The notes under the pieces are model-generated. The model was not told where the DNA came from. It was given only the letters and a program-made list of their open reading frames with translations, and made no database searches. From Pseudomonadota bacterium (lineage in GTDB: Bacteria; Pseudomonadota; Alphaproteobacteria; Rhizobiales; Xanthobacteraceae), in contig JAEWHP010000014.1 in assembly GCA_023387735.1 (NCBI GenBank), positions 124,001 through 188,000 on the forward strand: 64,000 bases of DNA, given 5' to 3'. The stretch's first letter is position 1. Every line of letters starts with the position of its first letter. Below are positions 25,104 to 33,291 of this stretch, in pieces. Both the position numbers and the translations under genes were made by a program.

Positions 25104-25631
25104 TCAGAAGCAGGCGCCAAGGATCTTGATGCGGCAGGATTGAACGGTCGCTTTTTGCTTTGCCCCGGTGGCAGGCTTCTTCGCCGTGGCACTCGCCGGC
25201 TTTTCATAGTCGCCCGCGATCACCATGGCCCAATAGGTACGGGAACTGGAACTCCTGGCGCTGGCAACGCCGACGCGCGAAGCCTTGGGGAGCAGCAGGT
25301 TCTTTCGATGGCCCGATGAGTCAATCCACTGGCCGAGCGTTTTCTGAAAATTATCGTAGCCGTAGGCGATATTCTCCGCGGCTCGCCCCGCGCGCGCGGG
25401 CGCGACCCGCGAGTTGAAGGACCCGAGGACTTCGTGATCGAGCTTTTCCCTGGCGGCCATCGCCTTGGCCTGATCGAGCGCAATGCGGTTCAGCGTCGAA
25501 TCCATGGTGACGCGTCCCTCGCCATGCTTGAGACGGAAATCGGAAATGAGTTCTGCGGGAGAGGCTGCCGAGGCTGCCAGGCTGGAAAAAGTCAGAGGCA
25601 AAGATAGCAAAACGGCCAAAAGTCTTTTCAT
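25104..25631 (-). CDS. CAP/SCP domain secreted protein
   Basis: Start at 25631 (MKRLLAVLLSLPLTF) gives a clean signal peptide and 175 residues. An upstream ATG at 25805 would put the signal internally. The CAP domain shows LNRIALDQAKAMAAREKLDH, AAENIAYGYDNFQKTLGQW and SSGHRKNLLLP, which are the four conserved patches of the SCP/PR-1 fold. Bacterial CAP proteins are secreted and of mostly unknown role. The C-terminal tail is basic. It ends 168 bp before the SorA start. Confidence 0.88.
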   Translation of the reverse strand: MKRLLAVLLSLPLTFSSLAASAASPAELISDFRLKHGEGRVTMDSTLNRIALDQAKAMAAREKLDHEVLGSFNSRVAPARAGRAAENIAYGYDNFQKTLGQWIDSSGHRKNLLLPKASRVGVASARSSSSRTYWAMVIAGDYEKPASATAKKPATGAKQKATVQSCRIKILGACF

Positions 25632-25741
25632 CAATCGGATCAGGCTCCCCGGACTTTCTGGAACCGCCACCCGATGATGGTCAGCGGCCCGACGCAGAAT
25701 ATCCTTTCTGCGCCGACTATCCAATATTGCAGAGGACGAAG

Positions 25742-26383
25742 TCAGGCGCGTTTCGGTGCTCGAAGCGCATACAGCCTCTGGTAAATCATCGACTCCGGCA
25801 ACCAATCAAGTAGGATGTGTCCAAGCGGCAGCTTGATCAGGCTTGCGATGATCTTGGACGACGGCGGATGCCAGTAAACCGAAAGGTTATAAAATCCAAG
25901 GCATGTAAATCCGAGCGTCTTGAACTCGTGCATCAATCGCCTGTGCCCGAAGTGTCTGGTGTAGTCCACAATCGGACCTGAAAGCAGCAGCATCTTGCCA
26001 GCGTGTTCCCGCGCAACTTTCTCGAGGAACGCTCCCCGCTCCGGCAGGGACAGATAGTTGACGCATTCGATGGCGGCGATCACGTCATAGCCCTCGAACG
26101 ACGCCTGCAGGAAATCGGCGCTTTCAAACCTCGCGTTTGGCAGGTTCAGCGATTTCGCGCGAGCAATCGCCACATCACTTATGTCGATGCCAACCACGGA
26201 TCGGGCTTTCCTGAAAACGGTCTGGGTCAAGTGGCCTTCACCACAACCGAGTTCGAGAACGGATTTGCCCCGGATGAACGACCTCAGGCACCGGCGCAGT
26301 ACCTTGTCCCTGAATCGCGCGTGGGAGATATGCCAGGGGTCAGGAGCAGCGTAGTAGAGATTAAATTCTGCAGCAGTACGCAT
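25742..26383 (-). CDS. class I SAM-dependent methyltransferase
   Basis: The 213-residue protein has motif I VLELGCGEGHLT, a motif II acid (VVGIDISDVAIARAK) and post-motif ADFLQASFEGYDVIAAIE. The opening YYAAPDPWHI resembles the NodS/SAM family of rhizobia, but the rest gives no reason to call nodulation. The C-terminal half is aromatic-rich and might bind a membrane-linked acceptor. The third-position GC is visibly lower than in flanking genes. The substrate is unknown. Confidence 0.85.
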   Translation of the reverse strand: MRTAAEFNLYYAAPDPWHISHARFRDKVLRRCLRSFIRGKSVLELGCGEGHLTQTVFRKARSVVGIDISDVAIARAKSLNLPNARFESADFLQASFEGYDVIAAIECVNYLSLPERGAFLEKVAREHAGKMLLLSGPIVDYTRHFGHRRLMHEFKTLGFTCLGFYNLSVYWHPPSSKIIASLIKLPLGHILLDWLPESMIYQRLYALRAPKRA

Positions 26384-26472
26384 TACTAATATCCGCTGGT
26401 TGTTAAACAGAATCTATTCACGGGTCTCCAAAACGAACTACTTGTCGCGCTCGACCTGCCTTCGGGCAACGC

Positions 26473-26841
26473 CTATTGCAGGTCCGCTCTTTCGCGCCAC
26501 AGCGCTTCGAAAGAATTCGAATCCCTCAATGCCCGGGTACCTGCGTCCATCAGTGCTTGCGCGTCCAACGGATTGCCTGGCTTCTCCGTGACGGTGTCTG
26601 AAACTTTTTCTATGGTAACGGGTCGTCGCGCAGATGCGACTTTGGGCCATTCCAGCAGCGCCTTCGAAAGCCCGGGCTTGCCCTGGTACCAGCACTTCCG
26701 TCCGTCGATCAGACGGTAGGACCACCACTCACCTTGCTTGTTGGAGGGCGCCCCGTCGCGGCATCGCTGCTTGGCCTGCGCATCCGGTATCCCGACGGAC
26801 AGGAGCGTGGCGGCCAAAGCGATCGACGGGAGCTTGCTCAT
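26473..26841 (-). CDS. secreted hypothetical protein
   Basis: The 122-residue protein has a signal peptide (MSKLPSIALAATLLSVGIPD, cut near AQA) and a short conserved-looking core WWSYRLIDGRKCWYQGKPG, which I have seen as a recurring motif of small secreted Bradyrhizobium proteins. Two cysteines in the mature part may pair. Its ATG overlaps the stop of the upstream 61-residue gene by 4 bp. Function is unknown. Confidence 0.65.
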   Translation of the reverse strand: MSKLPSIALAATLLSVGIPDAQAKQRCRDGAPSNKQGEWWSYRLIDGRKCWYQGKPGLSKALLEWPKVASARRPVTIEKVSDTVTEKPGNPLDAQALMDAGTRALRDSNSFEALWRERADLQ

Positions 26842-27023
26842 TGTCGCACAGCGAGGCCCTGTCGTTGCAAGCGGCTTACGGCGACCACCAGATCGGGGCG
26901 TTCGAGAACTTCGACCAATCGGTCGAGGATCCGCTCGTTGTTCTGCGGCTGCGGCCGCAGGTATTCTTCGAGTATGAGCTGGGCTTCGTTGATCGCCTGA
27001 AGTGCCAATTGTTGATCAGTCAT
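26838..27023 (-). CDS. small helical hypothetical protein
   Basis: Start at 27023 (MTDQQLALQAINEAQLILEE) gives 61 residues. It reads as two amphipathic helices linked by PQPQNNE. It is translationally coupled by a 4-bp ATGA overlap to the secreted protein downstream. An in-frame upstream extension to 27131 is Cys-rich and unlike the core, so I excluded it. No family is recognised. Confidence 0.5.
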   Translation of the reverse strand: MTDQQLALQAINEAQLILEEYLRPQPQNNERILDRLVEVLERPDLVVAVSRLQRQGLAVRQ

Positions 27024-27218
27024 CCCCTGCACCCCACAAGACACAATCGAACAAATGCGTCCCTGACAAAGGGAGCGAGAAATCAAGCCGCTTTTGAGAA
27101 ATATCCCCGTCTTTTTGACACAATTGATCAACTTTTTGTTACAAGAAGGGAGCCGGAAAGGCGCAATGGTGGCGACTTCCTGGTTCTACGGCGCATGGCA
27201 TTCCAGGTGGTCGAGCCG

Positions 27219-27629
27219 CTAGCTGTGGAATTTCAACCCGTCGACGACCTTGTCGATCACCTTGCGTTCGGCCCGCATCGCCAGCCCGACAAGATTGAGT
27301 TCGGCGCGGATTACCGCGCTCACCACTTCGCGGTTGGCGGCGTCATGCGTGGTCTTGAACATGTCTTCGGTATAGACCGCGGGCGTGACACCCCTCGTCA
27401 ACGCGCGTTCGAGCGCGCGGGAAAGCGCCGGGCGGTCGGCGCCGTAGATCAGGATCGGCTGGCCGATCAACGAGAGGTATCTCGTGCCCGATCCGTCGCC
27501 ATAGGGTTCGCCGATACATTCGGGAAACGCGGCGGCGATGCCACCAGCGAGAAACGAAGCGACATTGAGCTTCTGCCAGGCTTCGAGGTCGGTGCGGATG
27601 ATGACAGCGATCTTGGTATCGAACTGCAT
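27219..27629 (-). CDS. DUF2000 family protein
   Basis: The 136-residue protein matches DUF2000: KIAVIIRTDLEAWQKLNVAS at the start, then GEPYGDGSGTRYLSLIGQPI and YTEDMFKTTHD. The family is structurally like a peptidyl-tRNA hydrolase-type fold with no known reaction. The length is normal. It stands alone, with a palindromic repeat 20 bp upstream of its start. Confidence 0.85.
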   Translation of the reverse strand: MQFDTKIAVIIRTDLEAWQKLNVASFLAGGIAAAFPECIGEPYGDGSGTRYLSLIGQPILIYGADRPALSRALERALTRGVTPAVYTEDMFKTTHDAANREVVSAVIRAELNLVGLAMRAERKVIDKVVDGLKFHS

Positions 27630-27649
27630 GATGGCTCCCGAGTGGCGAT

Positions 27650-27750
27650 GTCATTCCGGGGCGCGTCGAAACGGACACCGAATCCAACCGGCCGCACACT
27701 CCGCGGTGAAATGGATTCCGGATTCGCGCTGACGCGTGCCCCGGAATGAC
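27650..27750. repeat. palindromic element, spaced type
   Basis: GTCATTCCGGGGCGCG ... ACACCGAATCCAACC, a spacer of about 25 bp, then ATGGATTCCGGATTCGCGC ... GTGCCCCGGAATGAC. The left half is diverged (ACACCGAAT for GCCCGGAAT). It lies between the DUF2000 start and the DUF4189 stop. Confidence 0.8.
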
Positions 27751-27774
27751 GATAACAAAATTGTCGCTTTGAAA

Positions 27775-28167
27775 TTACCCCCTGGCGTCGCAGGCCCAGG
27801 CGCGGATCACGCATTCCTTGCCGCCGAATTCGTAGCACTTCTTCGTCGCGGCGTTGAGCGAGCTCGATATCCTGGGCTTGACCGCGTAGCCGTGGGCGCC
27901 GCAGGGGTTCGCCATATCGACCGCGAGCGCCGCACAGGCGCGCTTCATGGTCAGGGCCTTGCAGCTGCCCTTGCATTGCCTCAGCGCCGCGGCGCGCGCT
28001 GCTGACTCGGCGGGATAGTCATAGGCCTGGCCGTAGGCGCCGCATTTGCCGACCGCGAATGCGCCCGCCGCCCTTGCCTTGGTGATGAAGCCCGAGACGC
28101 CCAGCAGCAAGGTCAGCACAACAATGATCAACGCGCGGCGTTGTGCCGCGACGGTCGAAACGATCAA
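27775..28167 (-). CDS. DUF4189 domain secreted protein
   Basis: The core (GAFAVGKCGAYGQAYDYPAE ... CKGSCKALTMKRACAALAVD ... CYEFGGKECVIRAWACD) is a DUF4189 domain with about eight cysteines, probably disulfide-bonded in the periplasm. The start is unsure. I chose the TTG at 28167 because GGGGAGGGG precedes it and a good signal sequence follows (ALIIVVLTLLLGVSGF). The ATG at 28248 falls inside a repeat and would give a poor signal. The function of the domain is unknown. Confidence 0.65.
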   Translation of the reverse strand: MIVSTVAAQRRALIIVVLTLLLGVSGFITKARAAGAFAVGKCGAYGQAYDYPAESAARAAALRQCKGSCKALTMKRACAALAVDMANPCGAHGYAVKPRISSSLNAATKKCYEFGGKECVIRAWACDARG

Positions 28168-28241
28168 AAGCCCCTCCCCCGAGCTAACGGTGAGGAATCT
28201 AATCAGAGGGGGTTTCAAACTGGTGAATGGAGGCTGCTCGA

Positions 28242-28348
28242 TCCTCATGGTGAGGAGGCGCGGAAGCGCCGTCTCGAACCATGTAGCCCGGCTGGTGCCA
28301 TTCATCCTTCGAGACGCATCGCTTACGCGATGCTCCTCAGGATGAGGT
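28242..28348. repeat. intergenic repeat, TCCTCAtgGTGAGGA type
   Basis: TCCTCATGGTGAGGAG, a GCGCGGAAGCGC hairpin and GTCTCGAACCATG lead into an inverted partner CATCCTTCGAGACGC, GCGATGCTCCTCAGGATGAGG. This is a second dispersed repeat family, built again of two hairpins in inverted arrangement, and is common in Bradyrhizobium intergenic DNA to my knowledge. It lies between DUF4189 and the MobA-like gene. Confidence 0.7.
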
Positions 28349-28379
28349 CTAACGTCTCGGAACGAGGCGATCTGCCCAC

Positions 28380-29984
28380 CTATCCCCGCCGCGCCGCTTC
28401 CAGCGCCTGCGGCGTGTCGATGTCGAGGAAGGCGCTGTTGCCCTCGACCGGGACTTCCGCCACGGCCTCGGTGTGTTTGGCGATCAAATGACGTGCGCCG
28501 ACATCGCCGTCCAGCGTCATCAGTTCCTTGAAGAAGCGCCGCGACCACAGCACGGGATTGCCGCGGCGGCCTTCGCTCACGGGCACCGCGATCAGATGGC
28601 CGCGGTCCGGCGCGAAAGTCTCGATAAGCTGATCGATCAGCTTCGCGTCAATCAGCGGCATGTCCCCGAGACAGACGATCGCACCGTCGGCATTTTCCGG
28701 CACCGCGCCGATGCCGGCCTTGACCGACGACGCCAGCCCGCCGGCAAAATCGGGGTTGCGGACGAATTTTACCTTGAGGCCCGCCAGGGCCTGCTCGACC
28801 AGATCGGCCTGGTGACCGGTGACGACAATCACGTCGGTCGCCTTCGAGGCCAGCGCCTGTTCGGCAACGATCCGAACCAGCTTCTTGCCGTCGAGTTCGG
28901 CCAGCAGCTTATTGGGACCACCCATTCGCGTCGAGCGGCCAGCGGCGAGCACGATGGCCGTGACGTTGCGGTTGGCCTCAGTATCAATGTTGGTACGCGG
29001 TTGCGGCCTTGTGACAATCTCCATCAGGAGACCGCCGACGCCCATGCCGGTAAGCTCGGCACGCGTGACTTTCAGCCCGGCGAGAAGCCGCATCAGCACC
29101 CAGTCAAAGCCGTTTTCCACCGGCGAGCGCGCACATCCCGGCGCGCCCAGCACCGGTACGCCGCCGGCGCTTCCGATCAGGAGCAAATTGCCGGGATCGA
29201 CCGGCATACCGAAATGCTCGATCGCGCCGCCGATCTCGGTGATCGCCGCTGGGATCACGTCGCGGCGGTCGGCGATCGCCGATGCCCCGAACACGATCAC
29301 GAGTTCGGCGCCAAGAGCGAGCAATTCCCTGATCGACGCTGCAAGCGCCGCCTCGTCGTGCGGCACCCTACGCTCGGCAATGATGGTCGCGCCTGCCGGC
29401 GCCAGCCGTTCCGCCGTCACGCGCAGGGTCTTGTCGATCACCTTCGCCGCGAGCCCGGGCAGCAAGGTGGAAACCACGCCGACGCGCTTGATGACGTAGG
29501 GCGCGATCCGCAGCACGCCCTCGCCGGCAACAGCCACCGCCGCATCGCGCAGCTTCGCCTCGACGCCGAACGGAATGAGTTTGACGGTCGCGACCATCTC
29601 GCCTTCGACGACCGGCTTGAAGGCTGCGAGCGTCGCGAAGGTGATGGCCTCATCGACGCCGTTGATGCGGTCGACCGCGGCGCGATCCACCACCAGCACG
29701 CCGGCCTGCGCCGCGAACAGGTTGGAGCGGCCGGTAAAGGCGCGCTCGACATTGACGCCCTCACCCGCGACGGCCTCCGCGATGCTGGCCGCAGCGACGT
29801 CTTCGGAGACGTCGCCCGGCTCCAGCCGCACCACGACGATTTCCGCAACACCTGCCTTGTTGAGCGCCTCGACCTCGGCCGGTCCGATCGTGGTGCCTTT
29901 CTTGAGCACCAGCGAACCCTGCCGCAGCGTGTGGACGGTGACGCCGCCAATCGCGTCGGCCGGACTGGCGGGACCGAACTTCAT
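28380..29984 (-). CDS. MoeA-like / MobA-like molybdenum cofactor fusion protein
   Basis: The 534-residue protein has two parts. Residues 1 to about 335 are a molybdopterin-binding (MoeA/MogA-like) region with GVVSTLLPG, ELVIVFGASAIADRRDVIP and GMPVDPGNLLLIG. Residues from about 345 are an NTP-transferase of MobA/MocA type with TAIVLAAGRSTRMGGPNKLL and VCLGDMPLIDAKLID. MocA makes the cytosine dinucleotide form used by CO dehydrogenase and xanthine-dehydrogenase-like enzymes. It is the last gene of the cox cluster and overlaps the XdhC gene by 4 bp. It should mature the cofactor for a hydroxylase whose large subunit is missing here. Confidence 0.88.
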   Translation of the reverse strand: MKFGPASPADAIGGVTVHTLRQGSLVLKKGTTIGPAEVEALNKAGVAEIVVVRLEPGDVSEDVAAASIAEAVAGEGVNVERAFTGRSNLFAAQAGVLVVDRAAVDRINGVDEAITFATLAAFKPVVEGEMVATVKLIPFGVEAKLRDAAVAVAGEGVLRIAPYVIKRVGVVSTLLPGLAAKVIDKTLRVTAERLAPAGATIIAERRVPHDEAALAASIRELLALGAELVIVFGASAIADRRDVIPAAITEIGGAIEHFGMPVDPGNLLLIGSAGGVPVLGAPGCARSPVENGFDWVLMRLLAGLKVTRAELTGMGVGGLLMEIVTRPQPRTNIDTEANRNVTAIVLAAGRSTRMGGPNKLLAELDGKKLVRIVAEQALASKATDVIVVTGHQADLVEQALAGLKVKFVRNPDFAGGLASSVKAGIGAVPENADGAIVCLGDMPLIDAKLIDQLIETFAPDRGHLIAVPVSEGRRGNPVLWSRRFFKELMTLDGDVGARHLIAKHTEAVAEVPVEGNSAFLDIDTPQALEAARRG

Positions 29985-30685
29985 GCCGCCTGCACCTTCG
30001 CTGTTTCTTTCGGCAACCGCAGTTCGGCGGTGATCTCGGCCATGATCGAGACCGCGATCTCGGATGGCGACACCGCGCCGATGTTGAGCCCGATCGGCGC
30101 ACGGATGCGCGCGATGTCGGCATCGGATGCACCTTGCGCCTTCAGCCGCTCGGCCCGCTTGGCATGGGTTTTCCGCGAGCCCAGCGCGCCGATATAGAAG
30201 CAGTCGCGCGCAAAGGCGTGCAGCAGCGCCGGATCGTCGATCTTGGGATCATGCGTTACGGCAACGAATGCCGTGTAATGGTCGATATTGAGCGGCGGCA
30301 GCGCCACGTCGGGCCATTCCGCGATGAGCGGCACATCGGGAAAGCGCTCGGGGCTTGCGAAGGCCGTGCGCGGATCCACCACCGTCACGTCGTAATCGAG
30401 CGAGCGCGCCAGCGGCGCCAGCGCCTGGCTGATATGGACCGCACCGATGATCACGAGGCGTGCGGTCGGCGCGTAGACGTTGAGAAACAGCTTCTTGCCG
30501 CCACTCTCGATCATGCCGCTCTTGCCCATGCGAAGCTGCTTTGAAAGCTCGGCGCTCAGCGGATCGGTGGCGATATCCTTCGCTTTCACCAGCCGCTGCT
30601 CACCATTGGCGGTGTCGGTCACCACGATCACCGGACGGCGCGCGGCGCGCTCGGCGTTTACCTGCGTGAGGGTTTCGAGTTTCAC
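29981..30685 (-). CDS. XdhC/CoxI family maturation protein (C-terminal Rossmann part)
   Basis: A GTG at 30685 starts 234 residues. The Rossmann-like XdhC domain is seen in RLVIIGAVHISQALAPLA, DYDVTVVDPRTAF, AFVAVTHDPKIDDPALLH and YIGALGSRKTHAKRAERL. It overlaps the upstream XdhC N-terminal-type gene by 4 bp (GTGA) and the MobA-like gene by 4 bp. XdhC proteins bind the molybdenum cofactor, promote its sulfuration and insert it. A classic XdhC is one chain; here the N- and C-terminal parts are separate genes. Confidence 0.88.
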   Translation of the reverse strand: MKLETLTQVNAERAARRPVIVVTDTANGEQRLVKAKDIATDPLSAELSKQLRMGKSGMIESGGKKLFLNVYAPTARLVIIGAVHISQALAPLARSLDYDVTVVDPRTAFASPERFPDVPLIAEWPDVALPPLNIDHYTAFVAVTHDPKIDDPALLHAFARDCFYIGALGSRKTHAKRAERLKAQGASDADIARIRAPIGLNIGAVSPSEIAVSIMAEITAELRLPKETAKVQAA

Positions 30686-31011
30686 GACTGGCCCACCTTC
30701 TCGACGAAGACGCGGATGGTGCCGCCGCAGGACAGGCCGACATTCCAGGCGGTCTCGTCGGCAACGCCGAATTCCAGCATCTTGGGCTTGCCGCTGGCGA
30801 TCACGTCCAGCGCCTCGGTGACCACGGCGCCCTCGACGCAGCCGCCGGAGACGGACCCTAAGAACGTGCCGTCGTCGTTGATGACGAGGCTCGATCCGGC
30901 CGGCCGCGGGGCCGAGCCCCAGGTCTCGACCACCGTCGCCAGCGCTACGCCGTGGCCGGCCTTCTGCCAATCCTCGGCAGCCTGCAGAATATCTTCGTCG
31001 CGATTGAGCAT
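30682..31011 (-). CDS. XdhC/CoxI family protein (N-terminal part)
   Basis: I chose the ATG at 31011 (MLNRDEDILQAAEDW); a TTG five codons earlier is possible. The 109-residue protein is the XdhC N-terminal domain: GVALATVVETWGSAPRPAGS, FLGSVSGGCVEGAVV, and VGLSCGGTIRVFVE with the conserved CGG. It lies 11 bp after coxE and overlaps the second XdhC gene. The two chains probably act together in cofactor insertion. Confidence 0.88.
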   Translation of the reverse strand: MLNRDEDILQAAEDWQKAGHGVALATVVETWGSAPRPAGSSLVINDDGTFLGSVSGGCVEGAVVTEALDVIASGKPKMLEFGVADETAWNVGLSCGGTIRVFVEKVGQS

Positions 31012-31022
31012 ATCGTGCCCTT

Positions 31023-32228
31023 TCAAGCTGCGGAGCGGATGCGGCTCATGTGGTGCGGCGGAGGCGGCGCGGAAAGCGCCTCGATCAGCCCTTCCATCGA
31101 ACTCAAATTATGCACCGGGCGGAATTCGTCAACGTGCGGCAGCATCATTTTGATGCCCTGCGCCTTGGCCTCGAAGCCGCCATAGCGCAGCAGAGGGTTG
31201 AGCCAGATCAGGCGGCGGCAGGACCGGTGCAGCCGGTCCATCTCGAACGCCAGCGTGGCGTCGGCCTCCCGCTCCAGCCCGTCGGAAATCAACAGCACGA
31301 TCGCGCCCTGCCCGAGCACCCGCCGGCCCCACAGCTTGTTGAAGGTGTGCAGCGAGGTGGCGATGCGGGTGCCGCCGGCCCAATCCTCCACCGACGACGA
31401 GCAGCTCGCCAGCGCCTCGTCCGGGTCGCGTGCCCGCAGCGAGCGCGTCACGTTGGTCAGCCGTGTACCGAACAGGAACACCGAGACGCGCTTGCGGGCG
31501 TCGGTGATGGCATGGAGGAAATGCAGGAACAGGCGGGTATATTCGCTCATCGAGCCGGAGATATCGAGCAGCGCGACGATCGGCGCCGGCTTGTCGATCC
31601 GCCCGAGTTTCCGGATGTCGATGATTTCGCCGCCGGTGCGCAGGCTGCTTCTCAATGTGCGGCGCATGTCGAGCCGCAGGCCCTTTGCGTCGGACTGGTA
31701 GCGGCGGGTGCGCAATTCCGCCTGCGGCAGTTTCATATTGGCAATGGCGCGGGTGACCTCGGCGATCTCGGCCGCGCTCATCTGCGCAAAATCCTTCTTC
31801 TGCAGGATCTCCTTGTCGGAGACCGACAGCCGCAGCTCCTGCTCCTGGGCCTGCGGGGCCTCTTCGCGCGTCGAGGGCTGGGCCAGCGCCTCCTGCACCC
31901 GGCGCGACGCCGGCGGCGGCTTCTTCTTGGCGTGATCCGGCAGCGGCACCGAATCCAGCATGTGCTTCCAGTCTTCGGCGGCGCGGAAGAACAGGTCGAA
32001 CGCCTGCGCGAAGATCAGCATGTGCTCGTGGCGCTTGACGAAGATCGCTTCCAGCGTGGCGTAGACATCGGCGCGGTTGCCGATCTCGATCACCTGCAGC
32101 GCGTTCAGCGCGTCGATCACGCCGCCGGGGCCGACCGGAATGCCGGCCGCGCGCAGCGCGCGGGCGAAGCCGATGACATTGTCGGCCATGTGGCCGGTCG
32201 GCGGGTTGAGGTGATCGATGGTTGTCAT
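31023..32228 (-). CDS. coxE: CoxE-like VWA domain protein
   Basis: Start at 32228 (MTTIDHLNPPTGHMADNVIG). A much longer open frame upstream is the opposite frame of coxD and I rejected it. The 401-residue protein has an N-terminal helical CoxE region and a C-terminal von Willebrand A domain with the MIDAS motif LLDISGSMSEYTRL, then VFLFGTRLTNVTRSL and LISDGLEREAD. In Oligotropha, CoxE works with the AAA+ ATPase CoxD to assemble the CuSMo active site. A palindromic repeat separates it from coxD. Confidence 0.92.
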   Translation of the reverse strand: MTTIDHLNPPTGHMADNVIGFARALRAAGIPVGPGGVIDALNALQVIEIGNRADVYATLEAIFVKRHEHMLIFAQAFDLFFRAAEDWKHMLDSVPLPDHAKKKPPPASRRVQEALAQPSTREEAPQAQEQELRLSVSDKEILQKKDFAQMSAAEIAEVTRAIANMKLPQAELRTRRYQSDAKGLRLDMRRTLRSSLRTGGEIIDIRKLGRIDKPAPIVALLDISGSMSEYTRLFLHFLHAITDARKRVSVFLFGTRLTNVTRSLRARDPDEALASCSSSVEDWAGGTRIATSLHTFNKLWGRRVLGQGAIVLLISDGLEREADATLAFEMDRLHRSCRRLIWLNPLLRYGGFEAKAQGIKMMLPHVDEFRPVHNLSSMEGLIEALSAPPPPHHMSRIRSAA

Positions 32229-32243
32229 GGCGCTAACCTCTCC

Positions 32244-32323
32244 GTCATTCCGGGATGGTGCGCAGCACCAGACCCGTAATCTCGAGATTCCGGGTTCGAT
32301 GCTGCGCATCGCCCCGGAATGAC
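32244..32323. repeat. palindromic element, fused type, between coxD and coxE
   Basis: GTCATTCCGGGATGGTGCGCAGCACCAGACCCGTAAT joins through CTCGAG to ATTCCGGGTTCGATGC ... CGCCCCGGAATGAC. The left half is diverged. It lies inside an operon, 20 bp before the coxD stop, so it would be transcribed and may affect mRNA stability between the two genes. Confidence 0.83.
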
Positions 32324-32347
32324 GGCAATTATCACGACGCGCGAAAA

Positions 32348-33256
32348 CTAATTCTCGCTCGTCGCTTCCTTCAAAACCTTCTGCAGGGTGTCGCCCTGCA
32401 TCCGCGCGATGTCGTCCTGGTATTTCAAGAGCGCACCGAGCGTGTCGCCGACCATTTGCGGTGTCAGCGAACGGGCGTCGAGTTCGGTCAGCGCGGTGGC
32501 CCAGTCGATGGTCTCGGCGACGCCCGGCGACTTGTAGAAATCCTGGTCGCGCAGCGCCTGCACGAAGCGCACCACCTGTTGCGACAGCTTTGCGGAGATA
32601 CCCGGCACGCGCGACTTGACGATGGCGAGTTCGCGCTCGGCGTCGGGATAATCCACCCAATGATAGAGGCAGCGGCGCTTCAGCGCGTCGTGGATCTCGC
32701 GGGTGCGGTTCGAGGTGATGATGACGATCGGCGGCTGCGGCGCCTTGATGGTGCCGAATTCGGGGATCGTGACCTGAAAGTCGCTGAGGATTTCCAGAAG
32801 ATACGCCTCGAACGCCTCGTCGGCGCGGTCGAGTTCGTCGATCAGCAACACCGGCGCGCCGGCGACGTCGGGCTCCAGCGCCTGCAGCAGCGGCCGCTTG
32901 ATGAGAAAGCGCTCGGCGAAAATGTCCGACGACAATTGCTCGCAGTCGGTATCGCCGGCGGCTTCCGCCAGCCGGATCGCGATCATCTGCGCCGCGCTGT
33001 TCCACTCGTAGACGGCGGAGGCGACGTCCAACCCCTCGTAGCACTGCAGCCGGATCAGCTTGCGCCCAAGCGCCGCCGACAGAACCTTGGCGATTTCCGT
33101 CTTGCCGACGCCGGCTTCGCCTTCGAGAAACAGCGGCCGGCCCATGCGCAGCGACAGGTAGGCCACCGTCGCCAGCGAGCGCTCGGCCAGATAGCCGCGC
33201 GACGTCAGCAGTTCGATCATGCCATCGACGGATTTGGGAAACGCCGACGCACTCAT
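32348..33256 (-). CDS. coxD: CoxD-like MoxR AAA+ ATPase
   Basis: The 302-residue protein has Walker A GEAGVGKT (46-53), Walker B VLLIDELDRADEAF, sensor-1 IVIITSNRTREIHDALKRRC and a MoxR-type C-terminal domain. CoxD is the chaperone-like ATPase that inserts sulfur and copper into CO dehydrogenase in Oligotropha; here the client enzyme is unknown. It sits between coxM and coxE. Confidence 0.92.
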   Translation of the reverse strand: MSASAFPKSVDGMIELLTSRGYLAERSLATVAYLSLRMGRPLFLEGEAGVGKTEIAKVLSAALGRKLIRLQCYEGLDVASAVYEWNSAAQMIAIRLAEAAGDTDCEQLSSDIFAERFLIKRPLLQALEPDVAGAPVLLIDELDRADEAFEAYLLEILSDFQVTIPEFGTIKAPQPPIVIITSNRTREIHDALKRRCLYHWVDYPDAERELAIVKSRVPGISAKLSQQVVRFVQALRDQDFYKSPGVAETIDWATALTELDARSLTPQMVGDTLGALLKYQDDIARMQGDTLQKVLKEATSEN

Positions 33257-33291
33257 GGGAGAACCAGTCTGGAGGAGCTAGGAATTGGCAA

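Noticed and set aside
25742..26383. nodulation methyltransferase NodS
   Set aside because: Only the opening motif resembles NodS; there are no nod genes nearby and many non-nodulation homologues share this opening.
28473..30197. 574-codon open frame antisense to the MobA-like gene
   Set aside because: Shadow of a well-supported molybdenum cofactor gene.
32229..33044. upstream extension of coxE to 673 residues
   Set aside because: The added part overlaps coxD and a palindromic repeat in another frame and is Arg-rich; the CoxE family begins near MTTIDHLNPP.
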